Shown piece after piece: positions 31,288 through 40,118 of a DNA stretch of 64,000 nucleotides. The stretch lies in the NCBI RefSeq assembly GCF_001445655.1, contig NZ_LNBE01000003.1, positions 124,001 to 188,000 of the forward strand, given 5' to 3'. Under the pieces are notes generated by a model. It had not been told where the DNA came from. It did not search any database and was given only the letters and a program-made list of their open reading frames with translations. Both the position numbers and the translations under genes were made by a program. This DNA is from Streptomyces roseifaciens. Lineage in GTDB: Bacteria; Actinomycetota; Actinomycetes; Streptomycetales; Streptomycetaceae. Within the stretch, counting starts at the first letter, position 1; each line of letters begins with the position of its first letter.

Positions 31288-31992
31288 ATGTCGCGCTCTG
31301 TTCTTGTCACGGGGGGAAACCGGGGGATCGGACTGGCCATTGCCCGCGCGCTCTCGGCCGCGGGGGACCGGGTCGCGGTCACCTATCGCAGCGGCGAGCC
31401 GCCGGAGGGACTGTTCGGCGTGCGCTGCGACGTCACAGACTCGGACCAGGTCGCCCAAGCTTTCGCGGCGATCGAACAGGAGCAGGGGCCCGTCGAGGTC
31501 CTCGTCGCCAACGCGGGCATCACCAGGGACAACCTGCTCCTACGCATGGACGAGGCCGACTTCCTCGCCGTCCTGGACGCCAACCTCGTCGGAGCCTTCC
31601 GCGTCGCCAAACAAGCGGCCCGAGGCATGCTCCGCGCCCGCAAGGGCCGCGTCGTCCTGATCGCTTCCGCCGTCGCCCTCGCCGGCGAGGCGGGTCAGTC
31701 GAACTACGCGGCCTCCAAGGCCGGCCTTGTCGGATTCGGCCGCTCCCTGGCCAAGGAACTCGGCTCCCGCGGCATCACCGTCAACATCGTCGCCCCCGGC
31801 CTGACCGACACCGACATGACCGCCGCCCTGCCGGATGAGCGCAAGCAGCACATCCTCGAGCAGATCCCCCTGCGCCGCGCAGCCGCACCCGAAGAGATCG
31901 CCCACGCCGTCCAGTTCATCGCCAGCCCCGAGGCCGCCTACATCACCGGAGCGGTGATCCCGGTCGACGGCGGCGTCGCCATGGGCCACTGA
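31288..31992 (+). CDS. fabG: SDR-family 3-oxoacyl-ACP reductase
   Basis: A 234-residue classical short-chain dehydrogenase, closest in pattern to FabG, which reduces 3-oxoacyl-ACP with NADPH. The cofactor motif TGGNRGIG is at residues 8-15, NAG at about 74-76 (LVANAGITRDN), and the catalytic Tyr and Lys are in SNYAASKAGLVG near residue 138. The C-terminal VNIVAPGLTDTDM and ITGAVIPVDGG are also FabG-like. No Shine-Dalgarno sequence is obvious before the ATG. In this place, divergent from an MmyB-type regulator, it may act on an unknown carbonyl substrate rather than in bulk fatty-acid synthesis. Confidence 0.82.
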   Translation: MSRSVLVTGGNRGIGLAIARALSAAGDRVAVTYRSGEPPEGLFGVRCDVTDSDQVAQAFAAIEQEQGPVEVLVANAGITRDNLLLRMDEADFLAVLDANLVGAFRVAKQAARGMLRARKGRVVLIASAVALAGEAGQSNYAASKAGLVGFGRSLAKELGSRGITVNIVAPGLTDTDMTAALPDERKQHILEQIPLRRAAAPEEIAHAVQFIASPEAAYITGAVIPVDGGVAMGH

Positions 31993-32151
31993 CCTACCAG
32001 CGGCACCAGCGGTAGCGCCACACGGCCGCGTTACGCGCCGGTGAGCGCTGGCGACCGCCGCCTTCGAGGCGTGCAATACCCACGCGTCGTGCCTGGACCG
32101 GGAAGCCCGGAACGACGCCGATGGGCCCTGCAGAGGGGCTTGGAGGAGAAC

Positions 32152-32676
32152 ATGGACGACCGGCTCCGCATGGACTGCTCGGAGCGGCTCGAACGCTTGA
32201 ACCTTCCCCACCGCTTCGGCACCCAGCAGCTATGCGACGCCGTCGCCGAACTCCGGGGCAAGCCGATCGTGCTCCGTCCGATGGAGACTACGGTCACTGG
32301 CGACCTTCCGTGCGGCCTCCGCGTGGAGACTGCCACCGCCGACGTCTTGTACTTCGAACGGGGAACTTCTGCTCTCCACCAGATGCACATCCTCGCCCAC
32401 GAAATCGGCCACGTCCTGTGTGACCACCCGGGCACCCTGTCGCTGGGTGACGGCGCGGACCAGGTCCTCGGCCTCAACCCCACGCTCGTACAGCGGATGT
32501 CCGGCCGCACCAGCTATCGCAACGACGACGAGCGCGAAGCGGAAATGATGGCCACCGTCATCCGTCAGCGGATCTACCGCGGCAGGGAACTACCACCCAG
32601 CCGACCCCACGACCGAACTGAACGCTGGGAAGCCCTGTTCGCCAGCTCCTCCCAGAAGAAGCGCAAAAGCCTGTGA
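32152..32676 (+). CDS. ImmA/IrrE-family metallopeptidase, module 1
   Basis: A 174-residue ImmA/IrrE-type zinc peptidase. The HEIGH motif in ILAHEIGHVLCDHP near residue 83 supplies two zinc-binding histidines and the catalytic glutamate, and a downstream DEREAEMMATVI (near residue 130) supplies the third ligand. Family members cleave XRE-type repressors to release stress or mobility genes. ATG 32152 has the strong ribosome site GGAGGAG. It overlaps the next gene by 4 bp (GTGA), tying protease and membrane protein together. The second module in this window has a homologous protease at 53741 with HELAH. Confidence 0.82.
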   Translation: MDDRLRMDCSERLERLNLPHRFGTQQLCDAVAELRGKPIVLRPMETTVTGDLPCGLRVETATADVLYFERGTSALHQMHILAHEIGHVLCDHPGTLSLGDGADQVLGLNPTLVQRMSGRTSYRNDDEREAEMMATVIRQRIYRGRELPPSRPHDRTERWEALFASSSQKKRKSL

Positions 32677-33899
32677 CTCCTCGCCTCATCTTCACCACTG
32701 CGGACATCCTCATGCTGGCGGCCATCTTCTGGTTCGTCCGGGGCCGCCGCTCGAACCGGCGGCCTGTGGGCGCGAACGCCATGGTCGCCATCTTCGCCTC
32801 ACTCTGGGTGGCCTTCGCTGCGTACGCTCCGGCCGACCGGTTCGTCATCGAGTCGATCGTGCCGTATGCCTCCCGGCTTGTCAGCAACTGCGCCAGCCTG
32901 GCCGCCGCCACCGCGGTGCTGGCGTTCATGTTCCAGCTCAGCGATCCTGATACGGCACGCCGACGCATCCGCCTGCGGCTGATCTATCTCACATCCGCGG
33001 TCTGTGTGATGAGCGGGCTGTTCATCGCCGGGCAAACGGACCGGTTCTCGCCCCAGCTCTACGCACTCTACGTCTTCGTCTACATCACCTATCTGGGCAT
33101 CACGGTCGGCGAGTTCCTCGTCCAGACCTGGAAGCAGTCCTGCCGCTCCCGCAGGCCCAGCCAGCGCATCGGGCTTCGCATGGCGTCCGTCGGCTGCGCC
33201 TCCGCCCTGGTGTATTGCGGCTACAAGATCTTCACCCTGCTGTCCTTCGGGTTCAACCTGGGCCTGATCATGCACAACTACCAGTGCTCCAGCATCGTCA
33301 CCCCCGTGCGCTGCACGTTCAGTGTCGCCGCGCCAGCCATCGGCGTGCTGCTGGTCGTCTTCGGACTGACTCTGCCGGCACTGGCCTGGCCCATCAGTCA
33401 ACTGGCTCGCAAGCGCTGGGAGGCACGCTCCTTCAAGGCTCTCGCACCCTTGTGGAGCGAGCTCGTCGAGGTCAGCCCCGACATCGTGCTCACCCCCACC
33501 AGCTCCGGCGAAGTCGCCGAAGAAGACGCGGACTTCTTCCTCCACCGCCGTGTCATCGAGATCAACGACGGCATCCTGACCCTGCGGGCCTACCGCTCCG
33601 GACGCGTCCAGCAGGCCACACGACACGCCCTGGCCCAGCTCGGTGAAGCCGACACCCTCCGTGGGTATGCCACGGTGGAAGCGGCTGTGCTCAAGGACGC
33701 CGTCAGAGCCAAGCACCGCGGCCTGAAGCCGAACGGCGACATCGCCCGGCCCGCACCCGGCACTGATGAACGCGATGGCAACCTCAAGGCCGAAACCGAG
33801 TGGCTGCTGCTCGTCGCCCAGGCATACGCCAACAGCGACGTCGTCCGCGCGACCACCCATGAGACCGCACACGCAAAGGAAGCCGTCCCCACACCATGA
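32673..33899 (+). CDS. MAB_1171c-type 7-TM membrane protein, module 1
   Basis: A 408-residue integral membrane protein of the group annotated as MAB_1171c-family putative transporter. Seven hydrophobic helices fall within residues 1-250, including ADILMLAAIFWFV, MVAIFASLWVAFAAY, LYALYVFVYITYLGI and IGVLLVVFGLTLPALAWP. A cytoplasmic C-terminal domain of about 150 residues follows (ALAPLWSELVEVSPDIVLT, FLHRRVIEINDGILTLRAY), matching the DUF6545-type tail. The seven-helix-plus-soluble-domain layout suggests a sensor as much as a transporter. It overlaps the protease gene upstream and the P450 gene downstream by 4 bp each. Confidence 0.75.
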   Translation: MTPRLIFTTADILMLAAIFWFVRGRRSNRRPVGANAMVAIFASLWVAFAAYAPADRFVIESIVPYASRLVSNCASLAAATAVLAFMFQLSDPDTARRRIRLRLIYLTSAVCVMSGLFIAGQTDRFSPQLYALYVFVYITYLGITVGEFLVQTWKQSCRSRRPSQRIGLRMASVGCASALVYCGYKIFTLLSFGFNLGLIMHNYQCSSIVTPVRCTFSVAAPAIGVLLVVFGLTLPALAWPISQLARKRWEARSFKALAPLWSELVEVSPDIVLTPTSSGEVAEEDADFFLHRRVIEINDGILTLRAYRSGRVQQATRHALAQLGEADTLRGYATVEAAVLKDAVRAKHRGLKPNGDIARPAPGTDERDGNLKAETEWLLLVAQAYANSDVVRATTHETAHAKEAVPTP

Positions 33900-35077
33900 G
33901 CGACCCGCTGTCCTGCCCCGAGTTCCTCCAGAACCCCTACCCCTTCTACGACGAACTCCGGGCGACAGCCCCCGTGACCCCGGTGACCACCGGCTCCGCA
34001 GACAGGCCTAGCTACCTCGTGACCGGCTACGCCGAGGCGAAGGCAGCATTCACCGACCCGCGACTGTCCAAGGACACCGCACGGTTCTTCGCCAGCCGCC
34101 CCTCCAACCGCAACCTGCACCCCGCGGTCGCGCACAACATGCTCGCCACCGACCCACCCCAGCACACCCGGCTACGCCGCCTGGTGACCAAGGTGTTCAC
34201 CACTGGATCCGTCGACCGCCTGCGCCCGTACATCGAGCACACTGTCGACCAGCTCCTCGACGACCTTCCGGAGACCAGTGAGGCCGACCTCGTCGCCGGG
34301 CTCGCCATCCCGCTGCCGGTTACGGTGATCTGCCAGATGCTCGGCGTACCCGAGGCCGACCGCGCGCAGGTCCGCACCTGGTCGAATGACCTCTTCGCTG
34401 CCGGACAGCCCCAACGGATCGACGCCGCTTCCCACGCCGTGGCCGACTACATGGCCGACCTCATCGAGGCTAAACGTCGAGCCCCGGACGACAGCCTCCT
34501 GTGCAACCTCATCACCGTCCGCGACGGAGGAGAACAGCTCAGCGAAGACGAACTCGTCTCCCTCGCCGTCCTCCTGCTCATCGCCGGCCATGAAACCACC
34601 ACCAACTTCATCGGCAACGCTATCCTCGCGCTCCTCCAGCACCCCGAGCTCCTCGACCGCGTCCGCGCCAACCCCGGTCGGATCAGCAGCATGCTGGGCG
34701 AGCTGCTGCGCTACGACTCGCCCGTGGGCATCGCCACCTTCCGGTACAGCACCCAGGCACTCACCCTCGGCGAGACCGAGATCCCCGCCGAAGTCCCGGT
34801 GCTCATCTCGCCCGGAGCCGCCAACCGAGACCCCGCCCAGTACCCGACCCCCGACCGCCTCGACATCGACCGTGATGCCAGGGGACACCTGGCCTTCGGA
34901 CACGGCATCCACCGATGCCTCGGCGCGTCGCTCGCCCTGGCCGAGGCGGAGATCGCCCTCCACGCACTCCTGACCCGATTCCCTGAACTTCGTCTCGCGG
35001 TGCCGTCCAGAGAGTTTCGGTGGCGACACACGCGACTCATGCGAGGTCTGGAGTCCTTGCCGGCGCTCACGCTGTAG
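33896..35077 (+). CDS. Cytochrome P450
   Basis: A 393-residue bacterial class I P450. The I-helix oxygen-activation motif is LLIAGHETTTNF near residue 228, the ExxR pair is in LGELLRYDSPV, and the heme-binding loop is FGHGIHRCLGASLALAE near residue 335, with Cys as thiolate ligand. The N-terminus (CPEFLQNPYPFYDELRATAP) is typical. It needs ferredoxin and reductase partners that are not in the window. It is the last gene of the ImmA, 7-TM, P450 chain (ATGA overlap), so the oxidation may make or destroy the module's signal, or serve the neighbouring cluster. It is convergent with the dehydrogenase at 35136. Confidence 0.9.
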   Translation: MSDPLSCPEFLQNPYPFYDELRATAPVTPVTTGSADRPSYLVTGYAEAKAAFTDPRLSKDTARFFASRPSNRNLHPAVAHNMLATDPPQHTRLRRLVTKVFTTGSVDRLRPYIEHTVDQLLDDLPETSEADLVAGLAIPLPVTVICQMLGVPEADRAQVRTWSNDLFAAGQPQRIDAASHAVADYMADLIEAKRRAPDDSLLCNLITVRDGGEQLSEDELVSLAVLLLIAGHETTTNFIGNAILALLQHPELLDRVRANPGRISSMLGELLRYDSPVGIATFRYSTQALTLGETEIPAEVPVLISPGAANRDPAQYPTPDRLDIDRDARGHLAFGHGIHRCLGASLALAEAEIALHALLTRFPELRLAVPSREFRWRHTRLMRGLESLPALTL

Positions 35078-35135
35078 CCCGGCGCCTCATGCCCGGGGTC
35101 TGACGCGGCCTTGCCGTGTTCTTACCGCGGCACTG

Positions 35136-36188
35136 TCACGGTTTGACGACGACCTTGCCGACCGCTTCACCGGCAGCCATCCGTAGCAACCCGGACGACA
35201 CCACGTCCTTGAGGTCGATGACTGCGTCGAGGGTCCCGGCGGCGATGTGCGGGTGATCCTCGAGTAGCGCGAGCGCCTCGGGCAAGTCCTGGTCGCAGAT
35301 GTGTACCTTCGAGGTCGACATCCGGATCTCGTCAAGGACGAGCCGGGTCAGGTTCAGGGGCGACGGATCGCGGTGCAGGCCAACGAGCCGGATGTGACCG
35401 CCGCGGCTCACCGCGGTCATGGCAGCATCGAGTCCCTTCGGGGTGCCGGAGGTTTCGATGACGATGTCGGCACCGTCGCCGCCCGTCGCGCGCCGAATCG
35501 CGGCAGCGGCATCCTCCTGGGACGCATCGATGAGCAGAGAGGCGCCCATCCGCGCGGCGACCTCCAGCCGAGCCGTCGAGACGTCGACGCCGATCGTGTC
35601 GATGCCGCGCGCGGTGCAGGCTGCCACGACCAGCGAGCCAATCCCACCGAGCCCGATCACCGCGATGCTTGTGCCGCGTTCGGCTCCGGTGCCGCGCACC
35701 GCGTGCAGGGCGACGGCCAGCGGCTGAGCCATGATCGCGACGTCCTCTGGACAGTTCCCGACAGGCCGGCTGATCCTCGCGGGAACGTTCACGCGCTCGG
35801 CGAGGCCGCCGTCCACGTGCAACCCCACCGTGTAGTAACGGGCGCAGAGGTTGGTCCGTCCGGCATGGCACCACCGGCACGTCCCACAGGAGACGCCCGA
35901 GCCAGGCACCACCAAGTCCCCAACCGTGAAATGTTCGACGTCGGCCCCCACGGCCGCCACCCGCCCGACGATCTCGTGGCCGAGCGCCAGCGGGCCGACG
36001 TGGCCACTGGCACGATGCGGGACGGTGAGGGGCACCAGGTGCGGGCCGGAGATAAATTCGTCTACGTCGGTCCCGCAGATGCTGGCGCGCAAGACCTCCA
36101 GCTGGATGTCGTGTGCTCCGGGTGGTGATGGGTCGGCCCATTCCTGGACTCGGACGTCGCGTTGCCCGTGATAGACGGCAGCTAGCAT
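35136..36188 (-). CDS. Zinc-dependent alcohol dehydrogenase (MDR)
   Basis: A 350-residue medium-chain alcohol dehydrogenase of the sorbitol/threonine/butanediol type. Catalytic-zinc ligands are in SICGTDVDEF and LGHEIVGRV. The structural-zinc cysteines are in SCGTCRWCHAGRTNLC near residues 100-115. The Rossmann motif GLGGIGSLVVAA lies near residue 175. It oxidises or reduces a secondary alcohol or aldehyde with NAD(P). It is the last gene of the minus-strand arm of cluster 1, six bases after the isochorismate synthase, so it probably works on the ring or on the aldehyde made by the reductase pair. Confidence 0.84.
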   Translation of the reverse strand: MLAAVYHGQRDVRVQEWADPSPPGAHDIQLEVLRASICGTDVDEFISGPHLVPLTVPHRASGHVGPLALGHEIVGRVAAVGADVEHFTVGDLVVPGSGVSCGTCRWCHAGRTNLCARYYTVGLHVDGGLAERVNVPARISRPVGNCPEDVAIMAQPLAVALHAVRGTGAERGTSIAVIGLGGIGSLVVAACTARGIDTIGVDVSTARLEVAARMGASLLIDASQEDAAAAIRRATGGDGADIVIETSGTPKGLDAAMTAVSRGGHIRLVGLHRDPSPLNLTRLVLDEIRMSTSKVHICDQDLPEALALLEDHPHIAAGTLDAVIDLKDVVSSGLLRMAAGEAVGKVVVKP

Positions 36189-36194
36189 TGGAGA

Positions 36195-37703
36195 TCACTC
36201 GATTCCGAGAGCGTGGAGCATCGGGAGCAGTTTCGCGCAGGTTTCCGCGTATTCCTCTTCCGGGTCGGAGTCGGCAACAATGCCGCAACCTGCATAAAGG
36301 GAAGCGATGTTGTCGTGGATCAGCGCACAGCGAATGGCGACCGCGAACTCACCCTGCCCTGAGCCATCAGTCCAGCCGATCGTGCCCGCGTACCACCCCC
36401 GCTCGAGGCCCTCGTTGTGCGCCAGCCAGTCCAGCGACTGTTCGCGTGGGTACCCGCCGAGCGCGGGAGTGGGGTGGAGGCGTTCGACGAACTGGAGGAT
36501 CCCCAGGTCAGGCTGGACGCCGCGTCCTTCGACTACGGTGGCCAGGTGCTGGACGTTGGCCAGCTTGAGCACCGTGGGCTCGGGGCTTGCTTCGACGTGC
36601 GCACATGTGGGGTGCAGGGCATCGCGGAGCATGCGCACCACGACGTCATGCTCGTGCCGGATCTTGGCGCTATTCCTGAGCTGGGCCTCGAGTTCGGCAT
36701 CGACCTGGGCAGTTGCACCACGAGGCGCCGTGCCGGCCAGCCCGAGGGCGTGCGCGGTGCCGTCTGTGAGCCGCACGAGATATTCGGGTGTGGCGCCGAC
36801 GAAGGCGTGCCTGTCGTGCTCGACCGCGAACACGGTGGCGTCGGGGTAGGTGCTTCGCATGCTTTCCACCGCGGCGGGGACGTCGAACGGACCATCGGCG
36901 GTCACGCGCAGTTCTCGGGCGAGGACCACCTTCTCGAAGGCGCCGTTGCGTATGCGGCCGACGGCCCGGCCCACCAGGTCCTTCCACCGCTCGGGGGAGG
37001 GGAGTTCCTGGCGGTCGAGGAGTGACCCGTGTTGTTGGCGCCACACGCCGTCGGCACGAGGGGCGGCGGACTCCGGCAGCAGGCACAGTTCGGCCAGATG
37101 GACAAGGTCCTTGGCGATCTGCTCGGGTTCTCCGCCCGGGAACATCACAGCATTGAGCCGCAGCTCATCCGGTGCTGTTGTGCCGGTGGTGCCCGGTACC
37201 GTGGCGGAACTGCGCACCTGAAGGGCGGGAACCCACATCAGGGCGTCGGGTAAGGCGGTGGCGCCCGGTGTGGTGGAGGGAGCGAAGGAGAATCCACCCA
37301 CGAGCACGGGCCCCTGTCCGGTTGGCAGCCCGATACCGCTGCCTCCGGCCACCGGTTCTTGGACCAGCTCCTCCCATGACGCGGCGACGGAGCGGATGCG
37401 ATCCTCACCGTGGCCGGTCAGATCATGCGCCGCACCGATGGCGACGAGCGAGCTGCGGTCCCATCCCGACTGCCAGTACAGGGAGCGGTCGGCGGACTCG
37501 CGTGCACGGCTCCAGAGAGCGGCCGGGTCAACGTGCGGCAACGGGGCGGCCCAGCTGACGAGTACAGGAAGCTTTCGTTGGCGCGCTGCTGCGGCGGCCT
37601 GTCGACACATCGCAAGCAGCTCGTCGCGGGAGGCTTCGTCGAGCAGTTGCTCGCCCGACACAGGGCGGAGCGACAGCCCGGGGACGGAAAGATGCGCAGA
37701 CAT
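36195..37703 (-). CDS. Isochorismate synthase
   Basis: A 502-residue chorismate-binding enzyme of the isochorismate synthase group (EntC/DhbC/MenF). It converts chorismate to isochorismate with Mg2+. The conserved C-terminal half includes RNGAFEKVVLARELRV (with the general-base Lys), HAFVGATPEYLVRL, GLAGTAPRG, LQFVERLHPTPALGGYPR and GWYAGTIGWTDG. No isochorismatase, salicylate synthase or dihydrodihydroxybenzoate dehydrogenase is present. Isochorismate is thus probably diverted to something other than a siderophore catechol. One base separates it from the acyl-activating gene upstream, so they share an operon with the DAHP synthase. Confidence 0.86.
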   Translation of the reverse strand: MSAHLSVPGLSLRPVSGEQLLDEASRDELLAMCRQAAAAARQRKLPVLVSWAAPLPHVDPAALWSRARESADRSLYWQSGWDRSSLVAIGAAHDLTGHGEDRIRSVAASWEELVQEPVAGGSGIGLPTGQGPVLVGGFSFAPSTTPGATALPDALMWVPALQVRSSATVPGTTGTTAPDELRLNAVMFPGGEPEQIAKDLVHLAELCLLPESAAPRADGVWRQQHGSLLDRQELPSPERWKDLVGRAVGRIRNGAFEKVVLARELRVTADGPFDVPAAVESMRSTYPDATVFAVEHDRHAFVGATPEYLVRLTDGTAHALGLAGTAPRGATAQVDAELEAQLRNSAKIRHEHDVVVRMLRDALHPTCAHVEASPEPTVLKLANVQHLATVVEGRGVQPDLGILQFVERLHPTPALGGYPREQSLDWLAHNEGLERGWYAGTIGWTDGSGQGEFAVAIRCALIHDNIASLYAGCGIVADSDPEEEYAETCAKLLPMLHALGIE

Positions 37704-37704
37704 C

Positions 37705-38802
37705 TCAGTACACTCCTTCGACCACGGACGGGGCGTTGCCGGATGTCAGGGGGCGGACGTCGGCCACGCCGTCTTGCGGGTACGCGGAGGTGGGCTCGAT
37801 GCACAGCGCCGAGTCGCGCTCCAGGGTCCAGGGCAGCAGCAGGTCGCGCGAGATCAAGCTGATGCGGGCCTGTCCCCGTTCGCCGTATGCCACGTCCCGC
37901 GTCGTCTCTTCCGGGTCGACCAGCCGCACCCGGCTGTAGGGGTAATGCGGAATGAAGACGCAGGGTTGTCCGTCCGGTCCCACGGCCCCGGGACGCTGTG
38001 GGGCGATGCCCATCATGGTGTTGCCGTAGAGGCCGACGACCGCGGCGTTGGGGAAGAGCTCCGTTTCCAGGACGTGAAGGGTCTCGGGGCTGATGCTGGT
38101 GCCGGCCCAGATGATGCCGCGTACACGGTTCTGGACCAGGTCGAGTATGTCGTCCCGGTCAGAGATGGCCTCGAGGATCGGCGGGGTGGCGAAGAGCACG
38201 GAAACAGGCTGGGTGCGCAGCACGTCCAGGGCTTGGTCCAGGACGTGCTGCACATACTGTGCCACGTCATTGGTCTGTTGCTGTTTCGCCCGCTGCTTGA
38301 CCCAGCGCGGGTCGAAGTCGATGTAGTGACAGAAGGTTTGCCGCAGCTGGGCCAGCAGGCCGATGGATCGGCCCACGATGTGAGGTCCTGTGGGTCCGAT
38401 GTGCAGCCAGTGCCCGTCACCCACGCCGGGGACCTTGTGCTCGTCCAGGACAGTGCTCACCCACTGGACGCCTTCGCGCCGTGAACGCGACTCCACGATG
38501 CGCTTGGGCCGTCCGGTGGTGCCGCCGCTGTCGAAGACCCGAAAGTCCCAGTCGTTCTTGTCGATGCCGACGGGCACCAGGGTGTCGACCGGAACGTCCC
38601 GCCACTCCTCGCTGACGTCGGGGAACAGGTCGAGGTCTGCCCAGGTACGGATGTCACGCAGGGGGTCGAACGGCAACTCCGCGGCGCGTTTGACCCAGAA
38701 CGGAGAGCCGGTGTCCGGCGAGAAGTGCCACTCCATGGCGGCCTGTACGAACTCATCGGGCGAGAGGTCTGCGGTGAACGGGACGGGGACGTCCTTGGAC
38801 AT
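37705..38802 (-). CDS. LuxE/EhpF-like acyl-activating protein
   Basis: A 365-residue member of the adenylate-forming superfamily in the branch that includes LuxE acyl-protein synthetase and the phenazine enzyme EhpF. The phosphate-binding loop is FDSGGTTGRPKRIVE near residue 105. An acceptor-side block reads FLFATPPILEA-like (VLFATPPILEAISD), and IIWAGTSISPETLHVLETE with YGNTMMGIAP matches the adenylate-forming core. The large C-terminal swinging domain is absent, as in LuxE. LuxE/EhpF proteins hand an activated carboxylate to a LuxC-type reductase, and one is encoded at 40825. ATG 38802 has GGAGGAAGAG upstream. Confidence 0.72.
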   Translation of the reverse strand: MSKDVPVPFTADLSPDEFVQAAMEWHFSPDTGSPFWVKRAAELPFDPLRDIRTWADLDLFPDVSEEWRDVPVDTLVPVGIDKNDWDFRVFDSGGTTGRPKRIVESRSRREGVQWVSTVLDEHKVPGVGDGHWLHIGPTGPHIVGRSIGLLAQLRQTFCHYIDFDPRWVKQRAKQQQTNDVAQYVQHVLDQALDVLRTQPVSVLFATPPILEAISDRDDILDLVQNRVRGIIWAGTSISPETLHVLETELFPNAAVVGLYGNTMMGIAPQRPGAVGPDGQPCVFIPHYPYSRVRLVDPEETTRDVAYGERGQARISLISRDLLLPWTLERDSALCIEPTSAYPQDGVADVRPLTSGNAPSVVEGVY

Positions 38803-38822
38803 CTCTTCCTCCAGAGGTGTAG

Positions 38823-39878
38823 TCAGACCTGGGTGAGGTGGTGGGATCGAGGCTGCGTCAGCGTGCGCCCGACGGCTTCCACGACCGGCTTGAGCTGGTC
38901 CATGAGCTCGGCGAACTGTGCGCCGCTGAGAGCCTGGGCTCCGTCGCACAGTGCGGCCTGTGCGTTGGTGTGGACGTCGATCAGCAGTCCGTCGGCGCCG
39001 CACGCGGCGGCGGCCAGGGACATAGGACCCACGAGATGGGGCTGTCCGGTGCTGTGGCTGGGGTCGACGATCACCGGGAGGTGGGTGAGGCGCTTCGCCT
39101 CGGCCACCGCGCTGAGGTCGAGCGTGAATCGGGTGCTGCGTTCGTAGGAGCGGATGCCACGCTCGCAGAGCACCACGCCTTCATTGCCCATGTGTATGAG
39201 GTACTCGGCCGCGAGCAGCCATTCCTCGATCGTGGCTGCCATGCCGCGTTTGAGCAGGACAGGCCGTCCGGATGCGCCGGCCTCGCGCAGCAGCGCGAAG
39301 TTCTGCATGTTCCGTGTGCCGATCTGGAGCATGTCGCTTTCCTCAGCGACACGTTCCACGTCGTCCGGTGTGACGACTTCGGTGACCACGGGTAGGCCGG
39401 TGCGCCCTCGCTGTTCAGCGAGCAGCGCCAGGCCGGCGACCCCCAGCCCCTGGAAGCTGTAAGGCGACGTGCGGGGCTTGAACGCCCCGCCGCGCAGCAC
39501 CGTGGCACCGGCGTCGGCAACTGCATTCACCACGGTTGTCATCTGGAGTGGTGTCTCCACCGCGCAGGGCCCCGCGATCACCACGAATCCGTCTCCGCCG
39601 ACCACCGGCCCGTCCGGGCCGCCCACGGTGACCCGGGTGTCCTCCGGGCGGAACAGACGGCTGGTCAGGCGCTGGGCTCCGGGGACCGTCACCACCCGTT
39701 CGACGCCCGTCGCTCTCGTCGCAGCCGAGGCCAGCTCCGGTGTGCCGGCTCCTTCGGTGACGAGCACTGTGGCGCCTGCCACGTGCCCGGCCACGGGAGT
39801 CAAGCCAGCGTTCCTGAGTAGTGCGTCGGCGACTTCGGTCTGCTCCCGCGTCGCCTGCGGGCTCATTACCACGATCAT
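38823..39878 (-). CDS. aroF: DAHP synthase, AroF/AroG-like type I-beta
   Basis: A 351-residue 3-deoxy-D-arabino-heptulosonate 7-phosphate synthase. It condenses phosphoenolpyruvate with erythrose 4-phosphate as the first step of the shikimate pathway. An N-terminal ferredoxin-like regulatory domain (MIVVMSPQATREQTEVAD, about residues 1-75) precedes the barrel. The barrel has VVIAGPCAVE, LRGGAFKPRTSPYSFQGLG, VLLKRGMAATIEEWL, LCERGIRSYE and VIVDPSHSTG, as in the Bacillus/Thermotoga type. ATG 39878 was preferred because GGAAGG lies five bases before it and the family starts at MIVVM. Actinobacteria usually use the class II enzyme, so this copy is a cluster-dedicated precursor supplier. Confidence 0.88.
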   Translation of the reverse strand: MIVVMSPQATREQTEVADALLRNAGLTPVAGHVAGATVLVTEGAGTPELASAATRATGVERVVTVPGAQRLTSRLFRPEDTRVTVGGPDGPVVGGDGFVVIAGPCAVETPLQMTTVVNAVADAGATVLRGGAFKPRTSPYSFQGLGVAGLALLAEQRGRTGLPVVTEVVTPDDVERVAEESDMLQIGTRNMQNFALLREAGASGRPVLLKRGMAATIEEWLLAAEYLIHMGNEGVVLCERGIRSYERSTRFTLDLSAVAEAKRLTHLPVIVDPSHSTGQPHLVGPMSLAAAACGADGLLIDVHTNAQAALCDGAQALSGAQFAELMDQLKPVVEAVGRTLTQPRSHHLTQV

Positions 39879-40000
39879 GGATGCCTTCCAGAGGGCTGTC
39901 ATGCGCGGGGTTGCACGTCCTGCTCATCGTGCGGGCGGATGCCACCGGGCGGCTTGGCCTCAGTGCGCCTCGACGGAGCTCTAGCGATCGGTGCGATCCT

Positions 40001-40028
40001 CCATTGACGACAGCAGCCATGTCAATGG
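40001..40028. promoter_or_regulatory. Palindrome in the divergent promoter of cluster 1
   Basis: CCATTGAC (40001-40008) and GTCAATGG (40021-40028) form perfect 8-bp arms in the 240-bp gap between the DAHP-synthase and cyclase operons. A further TTGTCAA and GTTAATGG follow within 20 bp. This is a good operator candidate controlling both arms. Confidence 0.5.
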
Positions 40029-40118
40029 GGGTTGTCAACTCACGTTAATGGTGCTCAAATCGCTGTGCTCCCCCGGACGGAGAGAGCGAACGAGCCCCAG
40101 CGAGCGTGGAGGTATGTC

